Below, one piece after another: positions 20,983 through 31,349 of a stretch of DNA of 59,815 bases; the stretch's first letter is position 1, and the number at the start of each line of letters is the position of its first letter. The translations under genes and the position numbers were made by a program. Below the pieces are notes generated by a model, which saw only the letters and a program-made list of their open reading frames with translations, did no database searches and had not been told where the DNA came from. Origin of the DNA: Bradyrhizobium manausense (GTDB taxonomy: Bacteria; Pseudomonadota; Alphaproteobacteria; Rhizobiales; Xanthobacteraceae); assembly GCF_001440035.1 (NCBI RefSeq), contig NZ_LJYG01000032.1, positions 1 to 59,815 on the forward strand, given 5' to 3'.

Positions 20983-21498
20983 TCAGAGGTCTCATGACCA
21001 GCGTTCGCGCAGTTGCTTACAACCTGACGCCGCGATCGATTCAACCTCTTTCCATAAAGTGGTTTACATGACGATGAGAGAGATCACTCGATCGGCAGCC
21101 ACGAATAAACAACGGAGTGCGCAGCTCCCCTGACGGCTGCTTTTACCGTGTAGATTACAATTTCGCCGGCTCGATACGGACAGCTTTGACGAAGCCTTGC
21201 GGCATCATGTAAGGCCGTCCATTTTCTCGTTTGGCATAACGCTTGCTTCAATAGAATAGCATCACGAAGCCGTCGCCGTGATGTAGGGGCGGGCCCAGCG
21301 TCCGTTTAAAGGGCATGGAGTCCGCCCCACTTTTTCAGTCGGACCGGCCTGGCCTGATTGAACCGCGTGTCGGGCCGCAGCCGCGCTAGGATCGCCCGTT
21401 CTGCGTCTCGGTGACGCAAGATGAAAGTACGTTGTTCTCACTTGGTTCGTCAGGAATGGCTGGCGCCTCTGACGCGACCTACAATTAAGTAGGATTCG
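20983..21498. other. Spacer between two exported-protein genes
   Basis: Nothing supportable was seen on either strand. The genes on each side point away from each other, so promoters for both should lie here, but I recognise no defined site. Confidence 0.4.
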
Positions 21499-21948
21499 AT
21501 GAAGCTATCTCAAGCGTTTGCAGTGAGCGGCAGTTCCATCAACCGGCAAATGATCCTGCGGATCACAACGATCACGGCATGGGGATGGCTGTGCGTGCAG
21601 GCGAGTCCAATCTCGATTGGGCCGCGACCAGCACATGCCAGCGCTCCGTCCAATGGGATTCTCGCCGATCCGGCTGCGCCTGACGATCTGGATCGGAATT
21701 ACAAGTCAGTTAACGCTCGGTCATTCCCGCCCGGACATTGTCACGTGACGGACCTTGAGCTCGGCGCCGTACAGTTTGGCTCACGCTACGCAGATGTTGT
21801 TTCGATATTCGGCTGTGCTGGCACTCTTGCGTCACGTAAGATTGCCGGAGATATCAAGTTTCACTTATTTGCTTGGAACGACGGGCAGGTTTTGGCGCTG
21901 TTCGCTCAGGGCCGGCTGTTGATCACAACGCTGTCTGACACATCGTGA
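21499..21948 (+). CDS. Small exported protein of unknown function
   Basis: The 149-residue product has a hydrophobic segment near residues 17-35 and a likely signal cleavage after AHA at about residue 50. The compact C-terminal half (LGAVQFGSRYADVVSIFGCA, then KFHLFAWNDGQVLALFAQGR) loosely recalls the small alpha/beta fold of SmpA/BamE-like envelope proteins. Two cysteines in the mature part (in GHCHVT and FGCAG) could form a disulphide. A weak purine-rich ribosome site (GTAGGA) lies seven bases before the ATG. I do not recognise a named family. Confidence 0.6.
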   Translation: MKLSQAFAVSGSSINRQMILRITTITAWGWLCVQASPISIGPRPAHASAPSNGILADPAAPDDLDRNYKSVNARSFPPGHCHVTDLELGAVQFGSRYADVVSIFGCAGTLASRKIAGDIKFHLFAWNDGQVLALFAQGRLLITTLSDTS

Positions 21949-23046
21949 AGGCTCTTGAACTTGTCGCAAGGCTAGAAAGCGCGAATTGCCTGCGCAAGAG
22001 TGTCGATGATCTAAACCTATGAGGATCGGAAGCGATCTCGCTGAGACAGCCTAGAGGCCCAAGCTGCCCGCCTGACCGTTCTACCGTGTGATTTGCCTAA
22101 CGCTGGAGAGCGCTCGGAGCGGATGACCATCGCCGGGCCGCTTTGATTGTTTGCTTTGGCACAATGCGACAAACGGGCACCCGCACTAAGTACCGCTTCT
22201 AACACATCGATGACCATGGCATCTAGTAAGCGCGTCTTTCCATCGGCACGCTGCTTGCTTAGTGCTGGCCACATTACCGCTCGTCTCGCGGTGATGTCGG
22301 GCGGACCCAAAGTGGCAATGGCGCTAATCGCCCGGGCCCGCCCGCTCACGATCTATGCTGGTGTGTCGTGCAATAAAACTCCATGCACGTGCTGATGCGG
22401 TCGCCGTCGCATTTGCGCATAGCCTCCGCCATGACGTGCTTAACGCATGACGTGCTTAACGCAGGAAACCTCCGTTGCAGGAAAACAAGTGTTTCGGCGC
22501 GCGGAAACAAAGCGAATGGGTACGGTTATGAGAGACTTGTGGTTTTAACGTTTGCTGCCGAGCATTGCATCGATGTGACCGGGAGCCTCCCTTTCAGCTA
22601 ACACCGAACCACCTTGTGCGGATTCCGACGAAATCGCCCGGGTGTACCGATCTGAAGTCGCTCCGAGACGATGTCGCCCACCTTTCCGGTTTGATCTCGC
22701 CCGGTGACGAGGCGTTCTGGTGGTAGCTTCTCTGGCCTTTGGCGAGCCGCGTGGTCAACCTGGACTCGCGGCTTAAACTTTCTTCTGCTTCTGTTGCGGT
22801 TGCTGTGATGGGGTTGTCTAATCGCTGCTGAAACGTCAAGCGTATAATCTCCTTGAGGGGACTGCCGGGTGCACGGTTGTCTTCGCGGTCGACAATAGGC
22901 GCCGCATGATGGAGCTTCGCGGGACGAGCCTTCAATGTGGACGACGCACTTTGCTGAGTCAGCGGTGCAACCCCATCAGCGGAATGGCTCGGCTCACGTC
23001 CCGGCAGGGACACCTCAAGCGTTAAGTTTCTGAACGCTATTCGAAT
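21949..23046. other. Gene-poor tract upstream of the IS110 cluster
   Basis: No gene can be supported. A 139-codon minus frame at 22594-23013 is Ser/Arg-rich and without motifs. A perfect 16-base tandem duplication lies at 22431-22462. Confidence 0.4.
22431..22462. repeat. Perfect 16-base tandem direct repeat
   Basis: ATGACGTGCTTAACGC occurs twice in a row with no spacer. It has no obvious link to a gene and may be a slippage duplication. Confidence 0.7.
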
Positions 23047-24084
23047 TTATGCGACGGCTCCGGCCGTTGGATTGAACAGCTCGCCAGTCTTAAGCATCGT
23101 ATGCATTATAACGGCCAGCTTGCGCGCCACAGCCACGGCCGCTCTTTTGAAGCCGATCCTCTCCCGGAGCTGCAAGCCCCACGTGCGCAGCGTGCTGCCG
23201 GTTGAGCTGCGCGTCAGAATGACCGTCGCTGCTTCGTAGAGAAGCCCTCGCAAATGGCGGTCGCCCCGTCGGGATATAGGGCCATCATAATCGACGTCTC
23301 CGGATTGATAGCGGCGCGTTGTCAGGCCGATCCACGCACCAACAGATCGGGATTTCTTAAAGTTGTCCGGCTCCTCAATGGCCGTGGCAAAGGCGGTTGC
23401 GGTGATCACACCGATGCCGGGAATGGACATAAGGATGCGGCAAGCCTGGTTCTGTCGCGCGTCGCGGGCCAACTGGCGTCCGAGTTCGGCTGCGCGGATG
23501 CGAATGCCACGCCAGGCTTCCAACATCGGAAGCGCGATCGATGCAAGCCCGTCTTGATCGGCAAGAAGGCTCCGGACGTTCTTCTCGAAGGTGCTTCCCT
23601 TTCCGGCTGGAACGACCAGACCGAAGGTTTTCATGACACCGCGGATCTGATTGGAAAGCTCGGTAGTGATTCGGACCAGCCGCGTCCGCGCTGCGACAAG
23701 GGTGCGGGTCAGCATGCTGTCGAATCCCTTCACGCGCACCTCGCGAAAGAATCCGACTTCCGCCAGCTGCGCCAGACCATCGGCATCGTTCGCGTCCTTT
23801 TTGTTCGCCGCCATATCGAGCGCCGCTTTAGCATGGCGCGCATCAATGCAGATCGCCGGCAATCCCTCAAGGGGGAGAGAATGATAGAACCATACCGACA
23901 GCGGTCCGGTTTCAAAGACTACTCGTTTCACGGCCGGCGCCCGCTTGCGGATGAGTTCGGCGATGATTCTGGGATCTGATGCGCACTTGCCGCGCCAGAT
24001 CCGTTCACCCGCTCGACGGATTGAGACTGCCGTCTCTTTCATCGACACGTCGAGACCGAATACTCGTCCATGGCTGTTCTCCAT
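23047..24084 (-). mobile_element. IS110 family transposase, intact
   Basis: The 345-residue protein has the DEDD-type N-terminal domain of IS110 transposases (GLDVSMKETAV, FETGPLSVW, KKDANDADGLAQL) and the C-terminal transposase_20 region (LMSIPGIGVITATAFATAIE, GLTTRRYQSGD). The conserved serine of this region falls about GDRHLRGLLYEAA. It is full length and unbroken. IS110 elements lack clear terminal inverted repeats and use a structured bridge RNA from a flanking non-coding end. The roughly 190 bases before the start (24085-24275) and the downstream flank are where it could lie. Confidence 0.92.
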
Positions 24085-24275
24085 TCGATGCTTGGGCCCG
24101 GCGACCAGTCGCGAGCCCGTATTTCCATCCTATCGGGGAACAGCCGCCCTCCAAGTCTCGTGATTGGCTTTCGGGCAACTCGCTCCTGCGATTACCCCAT
24201 GTGGACGCCCCCTCGACGGCATCGATGTGCCAAAGTGAAGGGTGTTGAACAGCCATCACGAGAGAGGAAGCGTCC

Positions 24276-25298
24276 GTGAACGAAGTTAGCACGATTGGAC
24301 TAGATTTAGCGAAGTATGTCTTTCAGGCCCATGGAGCCGATGCCGCCGGCAATCGTTTTTCGCAAACAGCTGCGCCGGAACAAGCTGCTGGCATTCTTTG
24401 CCGAGCAGCCGGCTTGCCTCGTTGCGATCGAAGCCTGCTCGGGCGCGCATTACTGGGCTCGTGAGATTGGCACGCTCGGCCATGAAGTGCGGCTTATCCC
24501 ACCGGCTTACGTGGAGCCCTGCGTGAAGCGGCAAAAGAACGACATGGCCGATGCAGAGGCGATCTGTGAAGCGGCGCAGAGGCCGACCATGCGTTTCGCT
24601 CCCGTCAAGAGCGAAGAGCAGCAAGCGACCGCGGTGGTGTTTCGGACCCCCGACCTGTTGATCCGGCAGCGGACCCAGGCGATCAATGCTTTGCGTGGTC
24701 ATCTCGCCGAATACGGGGTGATTATGGCAAAGGGCACGGCCTATGTCGCAGAGCTTCTCGAGCGCGCAATGGATCCAAAAACCGACGTTCCCGAAGCGGC
24801 ACGCTTCGTACTCGAGATAATGATCAAGACGATGGTGACGCTGGAAATGCAGATAAAGAAACTTGACCGCGAGATCGCCCGTCGCGCCCGAAAAGAAAAA
24901 GATGCCCGCCGTTTGATGACAATCCCAGGCGTTGGACCAATGACGGCGACGGCTTTGCTTGCCCTTGCGCCTACCGCGGGAAGCTTCCGGTGCGGACGCG
25001 ACTTCGCCGCATGGCTGAGGTTGACCCCGTTGCAGCGATCCACGGGCGACAAACAGAAATTGGGTGCGACGTCGAAAATGGGGGAGCGAACGTTGCGACG
25101 GTTACTTATCATCGGCGCAACTGCGGTCGTGCAGCAGGCTGGCGGCGAGGCGCTTCACCGTCATCGTGGCTCGGACGCATGATTGCCCGCAAGCCACCTA
25201 TGTAGGTAGCCACCGCTCTTGCCAACAAGATGGCCCGCGTCGTCTGGGCTTTGATGGCGAACGGTGGGGTCTATAAAGCACCGGGCGTGGCGGCATAG
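24276..25298 (+). pseudogene. Second IS110 family transposase gene, frameshifted
   Basis: Coding begins at GTG 24276 (VSTIGLDLAKYVFQAHGA) and shifts frame near 24350 into VFRKQLRRNKLLAFFAEQ. It continues through KRQKNDMADAEAICEAAQRP and RRLMTIPGVGPMTATALLAL to about 25140. There it shifts again (WRRGASPSSWLGRM) and breaks once more before ending as WALMANGGVY at 25296-25298. At least two frameshifts and an in-frame stop rule out a normal product. It belongs to a different IS110 subgroup from the neighbouring intact copy and lies back to back with it. The IS tail probably extends beyond 25298. Confidence 0.85.
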
Positions 25299-25601
25299 CC
25301 GCCCGGTCAGAGGTCGTCGAGATGTAGGAAGGTCAAACGGAAGGTATGGCGCAACAGTCGAGAGACGGGGTTGGGAGAACCAGTACATGCCCAAGTGCTA
25401 TCCAAGCACGCCGCTGTGATTTGGACCTAGTCCGCGAACTCCCATACGGGCCCGCGACAAATGAGGTCGCATTAAAGGCCGGACAGATATCAGCACCCGA
25501 CTACAGCGCAGCGCTTGACGAAAGATTCTTCTTGCATCCCTGGGGGCGTCCACAGATGGGCATGTGGGCAGGCGTTGTTCAGAAGCGGCATGTCCACAGC
25601 G

Positions 25602-26184
25602 TTACGGGCTCAAGGTCTTTCGGGCGCATTGCCGAGTTCGGCGCAGGCTCTCGCCGGTGATGTCGAGCCGATGGGCATTGTGGAGGAGGCGATCGAGCAC
25701 GCCGTCGGCATAGGTGGGATCTCCAATGAGCACAAGCCACTGGTCCACGGGAGCTAGCCGCTGACGTTGGTTGAACGGTGACCGTAGCGATCTTCGAGGA
25801 TTTCCGGGAGGTCATGACGGGCGCCGGCATCGAGCGGCTCGAGTAGGATCAGCAGATCGACACGGCCGAGGCCGCGCAATAGGCGTGGACGGCGGCCGTC
25901 ACCGCGGCGAGAGCGAGGTCATCGAACAGCTGCGGAACACGTTGATGGAGCAAGGAGCGATTGTCACGGCAGGTCTTGTGAGGCGAGCCAGCTCTTGCCG
26001 ACACCGGCGGGGCCGCAGATCAGCAGGTTGGCATGCTCGTCGATCCAGCGTCCCTCGACAAGCTTGGCAAACAGTGGGCGGTCGAGGCCGCGCGGAGTGC
26101 GGTAGTCAATGTCCTCAACGCAAGCCTGCTGGCGTAGCGCAGGCGATTGGCGATCTCGCTTCGGCACAATGCTTGCTTTGTCAT
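25602..26184 (-). pseudogene. istB: IS21 family helper ATPase (istB) remnant
   Basis: Minus-strand fragments in several frames match IstB: RQQACVEDIDYRTPRGLDRP, then WIDEHANLLICGPAGVGKSW with an intact Walker A, and a C-terminal piece ending LDITGESLRRTR near 25620. Frameshifts separate the pieces, so no functional ATPase is made. The partner transposase istA is not visible. Confidence 0.8.
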
Positions 26185-26343
26185 AGACAGCATCACCACC
26201 CCCGTCCTAACCAGCCGGTGATGTAACGCGGACCCGGGCTTTTGGGTTCATCGCCGAGGGGTTGCGCGCTCAATCATAAGCAGTAGGTCACGCCTCCAAT
26301 GTCATGTTCATGGTTGCCGCCATGAAGTCCGAGCAAACCTCTC

Positions 26344-27356
26344 GTGGAGACAACGGAAATGGCTACAACGGAGCAAGTGTCTCATGCGCGTGAAGGACGA
26401 CCGAGGAGCGCAGATTCTTGCGCGATTTTGATTTTCAGTGGGACTCCCATGTGTACTGAAGAAGCCCGAGCAGGATCTAAAAATCACACGCGCGATAGAG
26501 GAAATACGTCCGCCGACGGCTACGGCGGAGAATCTGACATCCTAATGGTAGTCGAGGCAGCAGCTGAGTATCGCCGTGCAAGGTCGATTCTCAAAGAGGC
26601 TTTCACTGACCGGGCGAACTTAGAGGACGACAACAAACCGGACGAGCTATTTCATGCACCTCGAATAGCGCGGTATTGCGGGCAACGCCCAGTGGGGGCC
26701 GGTCTAATTCGACTAAACCCGATGATGCCGCAATCGATATACGTTCCATACATTGCTGTCTGCGCAACCGACCGCGGAAGATTGTCTATCCGGAGGATGA
26801 AGCAACTATTCGCCGAATTCACGCGGAAGATGGGCGCCGCAGAATTCTGAGCGAGGCAGACAATCCGCGTTTTATGCTAGTTGATGGTTCTTTTTCAAAA
26901 GAGCCCATGCATCTTTCAGAAACGAGAATATCTCTACTCCAACGCGTCTTAGGCACAAGTTTTGTCTGTGATCCGGACCCGGCCGCCGCATATAACAGGC
27001 CTGCTTCGGATGACGCGCAGAAGGTGAGAACATCCCTTCTCTTGGGTTTTGTGCCCATCGGACGAGAGCCGGCAAGCTTCTTCAATCCCGACCGCACGGC
27101 AATAACGAGAGCGCTATCGGCAGCTTTATCTCGAACTAATGCAACTTGGTTACGGGACACTGAGACTCTCGTACCCTCGCCAAGTCAGCTGGCAGCTAGA
27201 TATCCTGCAATTCGCGATTTCATGTTCGAAGGAATTCTCATCGCGAAGAACACCGCTGGGTGTCGCTTCATCCCTCCCGAGTACCCGACTAATGATGATG
27301 CAAAATTCAGCGGCGTGGGTCGACGCGATTCGGGGCAGTATGGCTCCGTCGCTTAA
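26344..27356 (+). pseudogene. GNAT-like N-acetyltransferase gene, frameshifted
   Basis: Two overlapping frames together look like one protein. The first (26344-26850) has a polar N terminus and an acetyltransferase-like half (EYRRARSILKEAFTDRANLE, then MPQSIYVPYIAVCATDRGR, recalling GNAT beta4 and the acetyl-CoA loop). It stops at TGA 26848. The second frame continues from about 26835 (RILSEADNPRFMLVDGSF, ISLLQRVLGTSF, SLLLGFVPIG) to 27356, as expected for the C-terminal half of the fold. A single frameshift near 26840 explains this. The family assignment is moderate, and it could be a decayed effector, though I see no tts box. Confidence 0.55.
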
Positions 27357-27499
27357 CGCCAATTTTACGGCCAATTCAAACGCCTACCAACGCGCTCTGT
27401 CTTGTTGACTAATAGCGATTGACCAAATCGGTCTGACTTTGCTCGAGAGCCCGTCCAAAGTTTGTTCAGTATTTGCGCGCGATACCAACGTTGGCCACC

Positions 27500-27715
27500 T
27501 TACTCTTTGCGGCAGTCGGCCGGCTCTTTCGGAAGTGAAAATATGAGGGGAAAGGTCTTGGCAAAAAGAGCGTTGAGTGCGGCCCGCTCCTCTGCAAGGC
27601 GTCTTTCGATGAGCTGGCGTTCTGCGTCCGATAAGCTTGTTACCAGCAGCCGTCGACACCGGTGGATGTTGTTGCGGTGAGCGCGAATTCCAGCGAAATG
27701 TTCATCGAGCATCAT
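27500..27715 (-). CDS. Small conserved helical protein, unknown function
   Basis: From ATG 27715 (AGGA six bases upstream) the gene encodes 71 residues. They look like a two-helix protein: HFAGIRAHRNNIHRCRRLLV followed by LSDAERQLIERRLAEERAAL and a short tail. I recall similar short proteins in Bradyrhizobium genomes, without a known role. An upstream in-frame extension to 27805 lacks similarity and a ribosome site. No operon partners are visible. Confidence 0.6.
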   Translation of the reverse strand: MMLDEHFAGIRAHRNNIHRCRRLLVTSLSDAERQLIERRLAEERAALNALFAKTFPLIFSLPKEPADCRKE

Positions 27716-28180
27716 CGTAATTCCTAAAGAGTCATGTCCTCTTTGATTTCGAGCAGCAGCAGAGATTTCGCAGCGCGACACTCTCGCGTCGTTTAGGGTG
27801 CACACCGCGTCAGCTGATTGTTGGTTGGTTTTGCCGCTAGAACCAAATAGAGTTCACCCGGCTTTTGAATTTACCTTCTAGTCCAAGTCGCTTTCCGCCG
27901 AGAGAGCGGCGTACTTGATCCCGTTCGCGCGCCTTGCCCCATACATAGGCCTAGATTTGGTAGCGATTACTGCGATGGATTCGCTCGGGGCGCTCGAAAA
28001 GCGCATCTGAGCATTTTTTTTGAAGGATTTCCTCATGCGGCCAGCCGCACGGCTAAGTAATGGACCGTTGCGGCTATTTGAAGCCCAGCGGGCACCTGCT
28101 CCATCGTTCCGCGCGGACCGCCCTGGCTTCCGCTCCAGCTTGGCCAGCACTAGATCAGCGTTTTCTTGGTGCGAATCATA
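27716..28180. other. Spacer downstream of the IS630 remnant
   Basis: No supportable gene is present. The right part probably includes the end of the decayed IS630 element. Confidence 0.4.
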
Positions 28181-29289
28181 TCAGGCGGCCTCGGCGAGCT
28201 TGCAGGACCACGTGTGGATGACCGGATGGCAATTGACGTCGTCGATACCAGCCATGATGCGCTCCTTGAGTTCGTGTTTCGAGGCCACCCGGATATGGCG
28301 CAGGACTGAACGGGCGAACTTGGAGAAGAACCCCTCGATGAGATTGAGCCACGAGCCGTGCTTGGGGGGGAGGTGAGCTCAAAGCGCCCGCTTGGTCGAG
28401 TGGCGAGCCAGGCTCTGGTTTCTCGCGAGATGTGCGCGGAATCAACTTGATCGCAGTTTCGGCGGATAGGCGGCATCGATAAGTCTGAGGAGCTCGATGA
28501 ACTCTCGACTGCGGTGGCGATCTTTGACAAGGGCGTGGACCTTGCCGGTGAGCAGATCAATCCCAGCCAACAGGCTGAGCGTGCCATGGCGTTTGTATTC
28601 ATGGTCGCGCGCAAAGGTGGCGTGGACGCCAGGCTTGGGCGGCAAATCCGGCGCCGTCGTTGCGATGGCCTGGATTCCCGGCTTCTCGTCGCAGGAGACG
28701 ATCGTGACTGGCTTTCCTCGCCGCTTTCCCTTGGCAGAGGCCTTCTTCAGGACTTCGACTTCACGATAGACGCATCTTCCGTTCGAACTCGGCGTCGCGA
28801 TTTTCGAGATAATAGCGCACCTTGTGCGGCTTGATTTCCTCTTGGCCGAGGATCTTGCACACCGTTCCCTGGACCAAATTGGCCAAACACGCATGACCTG
28901 CCGCCGGCGCGTGCATGGCGCGCCAGCAACCGCGTCGTCCACAACTCATGCGGATAGCCGTGCTCCTTGGCCTTGTCGCATGCCAACGACACCAGCCAGG
29001 CTTTGGCCTCAGCCGTGATCGTTGGCTCCTTGCCCGGTCGCGGACGATCATCGAGGGCCGCCAGCGGGCCATCGGCCAGTGCCCGCTCGACACAGCGCTG
29101 CACCGTCTGATGATGGGCCCCAAGTCTTTGGCCCACCGCGCAGAACGAAGGATTTTCCCGATACGCCAGCAGCATCTGTGCTCGCGATACCCGGCTCGCC
29201 AGCTCAGTTCTCGACCGAGAAAGAGCCCCCAAGGTCGCTATCTCTTCATCACTCATCGCCAATTCAACCGCGCGCCGCCATCCTGCCAT
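28181..29289 (-). pseudogene. IS630 family transposase, multiply frameshifted
   Basis: Minus-strand segments in successive frames reconstruct an IS630 transposase. The N-terminal HTH part is MSDEEIATLGALSRSRTELA then LGAHHQTVQRCVERALADGP; the middle is ANLVQGTVCKILGQEEIKPH; the DDE region is VTIVSCDEKPGIQAIATTAP and LLAGIDLLTGKVHALVKDRH. The C-terminal part lies near 28200-28440 (recalling HVVLQARRGRL in one frame). At least three frame changes make it inactive. The start is ATG 29289 and the apparent end TGA at 28181. Confidence 0.85.
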
Positions 29290-29619
29290 GATACAGCTCC
29301 TCGTTTCCCCAACCGCAAACGCGGAATCCGCCAACAACCCGTCCGTTCCACCAATTCAGCCTGCTCCGGCTCGCAGGTTTCATGGAACGGGTCGTCTAGC
29401 TGCTCTCCGCGCACGGTCTTTCGAACCAGTGCATTTTTTGATTGGATAACGAGACTATAAATGAAGAATTGTCGCGAGGGCGGGTTTCTTTCTTTGCAAA
29501 GTTCGTAGATTGTCGCTCCGATTTTTGATGCACTCCTCCGGCAACTTAACTGGCGCAAAAGAAGTGGTGCTCTCGGAGGGCTGGCATGAATGTCAATATT
29601 GAAGCCACGTCGAGGCGGC
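29290..29619. other. Spacer between IS630 remnant and tRNA
   Basis: No gene was recognised in these 330 bases; they may contain the left end of the IS630 element and a promoter for the tRNA. Confidence 0.4.
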
Positions 29620-29696
29620 GGGCCCTGTAGCTCAATGGTTAGAGCCGGCCGCACATAACGGTCTGGTTGCAGGTTCGAGTCCTGCCGGGCCCACCA
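29620..29696 (+). tRNA. Degenerate tRNA with CAU anticodon (tRNA-Ile2/Met-like), probably a pseudo-tRNA
   Basis: The 77 bases form a tRNA-like cloverleaf ending in an encoded CCA. The D arm (GCTC...GAGC), the anticodon stem (GGCCG/CGGTC) with CAU, and the T arm (GCAGG TTCGAGT CCTGC) are intact. Two defects stand out. The base before the anticodon is A instead of the near-universal U33 (loop CACATAA). There is also one extra base in the 5' acceptor/linker (GGGCCCTGTA where GGGCCTGTA or similar is expected). The CCA end borders the unfamiliar gene module at 29720 onwards, as expected for an island integration site. Ile2 versus Met identity cannot be settled from the anticodon alone. Confidence 0.65.
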
Positions 29697-29719
29697 AGAA
29701 TATCAGCATCTTGCTTGCT

Positions 29720-29812
29720 CTCCGTTGCCCTCAGCACGACGACCGCACCAGAAACCGCACCAGATACGTCCACTTTTCGTTCGTGCGCAGTTCGGGAGAG
29801 GGGCAGGCTAGC
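29720..29812 (+). repeat. Imperfect direct repeat, left copy
   Basis: This segment begins 24 bases after the tRNA and aligns with 35429-35509 at roughly three-quarters identity. It shares CGTTGCCC, CGCACCAGATACGTCC and a trailing GGCAAGC/GGCTAGC. The left copy carries an additional 12-base duplication (AAACCGCACCAG). The two copies are in the same orientation and bracket about 5.6 kb. Confidence 0.6.
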
Positions 29813-30042
29813 GTGACGAGGTCCTCGAGGATGTTTCCCTTAGCTTTTGCGGTCATCGTCTTGCCGCCCAGTTCCGTCGATGTCTGGCTATGGCCCGCTG
29901 AGCGCGGAGATGGTCGAATCCATGTTGACACCAAGATACCACATGGAGCCGAGGGTCTCGAAAAAGCAGCCTACCCGCGCGAAGGATCGTCACCCGATAG
30001 AGCCTAAGCAAGATAGGCGAACGCGGTCCCAAGCTCGTAGGG

Positions 30043-31260
30043 TCACGGGCTTCGAAAGATATCTTTGATCGCCGGACATTCGAATTTCGGCTCCGGGTTA
30101 TCCAGCCTGACGAGTCTTCCTGACATCGATGTCGCTCCGTTGTAAGTCTGGACACGCTGGGGCAGCGTGAAAGCGATCGAATCGACATGCGTGCGTTTGT
30201 CACTTTCGAATACGGCCGCTGCAATCCGGTGAATGCCGCCTGGCGTTCTCAGCATCTCTTCCAGTTCATCGCTCGGTATCTGGTCGACCAGATTTAGCGC
30301 AATTAACGCTGGGCGTGTTCCGCTGCACTGGTCGGCGGCGTCTTTTGCTTCTCTGGCAATGTATTTAACGACATTGTCGGGCTTGGCGCTTGTAATGGCG
30401 ACAGCGACAATCGAGGCTCCTACGCAGCCGTGAAAGAGGAGATGGCAATTCACGAGCCCGAATTGCTGTTCAAAGAAGAGACGGCTGCCAACGTCCTTCG
30501 TCGGCTCCGGCCAGGATGTAATATCATTAGGGATATAATCGACGTTTGCAAGCGCATCAGCGGAAGAGCTCCGCTGCTTAGCGGCGTTCGCGACTAACGC
30601 GGCGATGCCGTTGAGTTCTTCATTGGAGCTGCCAAGCCGATCGGGAACGGTAACGCGGATTAGATGGCAGCCTGGCGTTTCGGCAAGCCGCTCGGTGGTG
30701 CCAAGAAGAAGGTCCGCAAGCCGATTGACCTCCTGCTGATGGATTTTCCTTCCCCGATCATTTGAGGCTGCTTTGCATTCGATCTCGATCTCGACGTCAT
30801 CCCTACGGGCCAGGAAGTCAAACTGGGCAAGTCCGCCGTAATCGGTCAACTCGACGTCCCAGCCCTTGTCCATGAGATGGGTGGCGATAGCGAGTTCATA
30901 GGCAAATGGACGCAAGCCGTTCGCATCGTTGGCCGCTTTTGCGAGTTGGCCCCCAAATGCGCTGATCGCCTGCTGCGGCAATGCCTGATGAATTCGATAA
31001 GCGGAGACAAGAAAGCTATAGAGCGCATCGAATTCACCGCCCTTGGGCAATCGTCCCGTGTTCTTGCGATATTTCCTGGCGTCGGCAAGCGCGAATTCGA
31101 GCGAATATTGGGCGCGAAAATGCTGCGCAAGAAGCGGGTTCGTGTCTTCCTGCTGCCGGATGGCAGAAATCCTCTTGTCGAGCGGACTGCCGATCAAGCC
31201 GCCGATCCAATCGAAGGCTGAGGTTACACTTCGCCGGTCAGCCTCAATGCTGATGCGCAT
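30043..31260 (-). CDS. PD-(D/E)XK nuclease-like protein of unknown role
   Basis: The 405-residue protein has no membrane segment. An alpha-helical N-terminal half leads to a nuclease-like core: Glu122 in FAYELAIATHLMDKG, Asp148 in GLAQFDFLA, and Glu161/Lys163 in EIEIECKAAS, the D...ExK pattern of PD-(D/E)XK enzymes. Family membership is inferred from this pattern and the predicted strand order. The C-terminal half has no motif I recognise. It is followed on the same strand by nothing within 340 bases and preceded by the 242-residue gene at 31350, so the two may be cotranscribed. The context suggests a defence role but no activity is shown. Confidence 0.7.
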   Translation of the reverse strand: MRISIEADRRSVTSAFDWIGGLIGSPLDKRISAIRQQEDTNPLLAQHFRAQYSLEFALADARKYRKNTGRLPKGGEFDALYSFLVSAYRIHQALPQQAISAFGGQLAKAANDANGLRPFAYELAIATHLMDKGWDVELTDYGGLAQFDFLARRDDVEIEIECKAASNDRGRKIHQQEVNRLADLLLGTTERLAETPGCHLIRVTVPDRLGSSNEELNGIAALVANAAKQRSSSADALANVDYIPNDITSWPEPTKDVGSRLFFEQQFGLVNCHLLFHGCVGASIVAVAITSAKPDNVVKYIAREAKDAADQCSGTRPALIALNLVDQIPSDELEEMLRTPGGIHRIAAAVFESDKRTHVDSIAFTLPQRVQTYNGATSMSGRLVRLDNPEPKFECPAIKDIFRSP

Positions 31261-31349
31261 TGCAAATTTGGACTATCTTGACGAATTCAACGATAGGCCG
31301 GATTTGTCGTCCAGCAAAAATTCTTAATGCAAATCATAGCCTAAGCCCA

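Noticed and set aside
21011..21036. Weak tts-like sequence upstream of the exported protein at 20191
   Set aside because: Only about 12 of 20 core positions match and it lies too close to the start codon.
22594..23013. 139-codon minus-strand frame before the IS110 gene
   Set aside because: Composition is Ser/Arg-rich, there is no ribosome site or motif, and it probably arises by chance in IS-flanking DNA.
23254..23979. 241-codon plus-strand frame
   Set aside because: It is antisense to the intact IS110 transposase.
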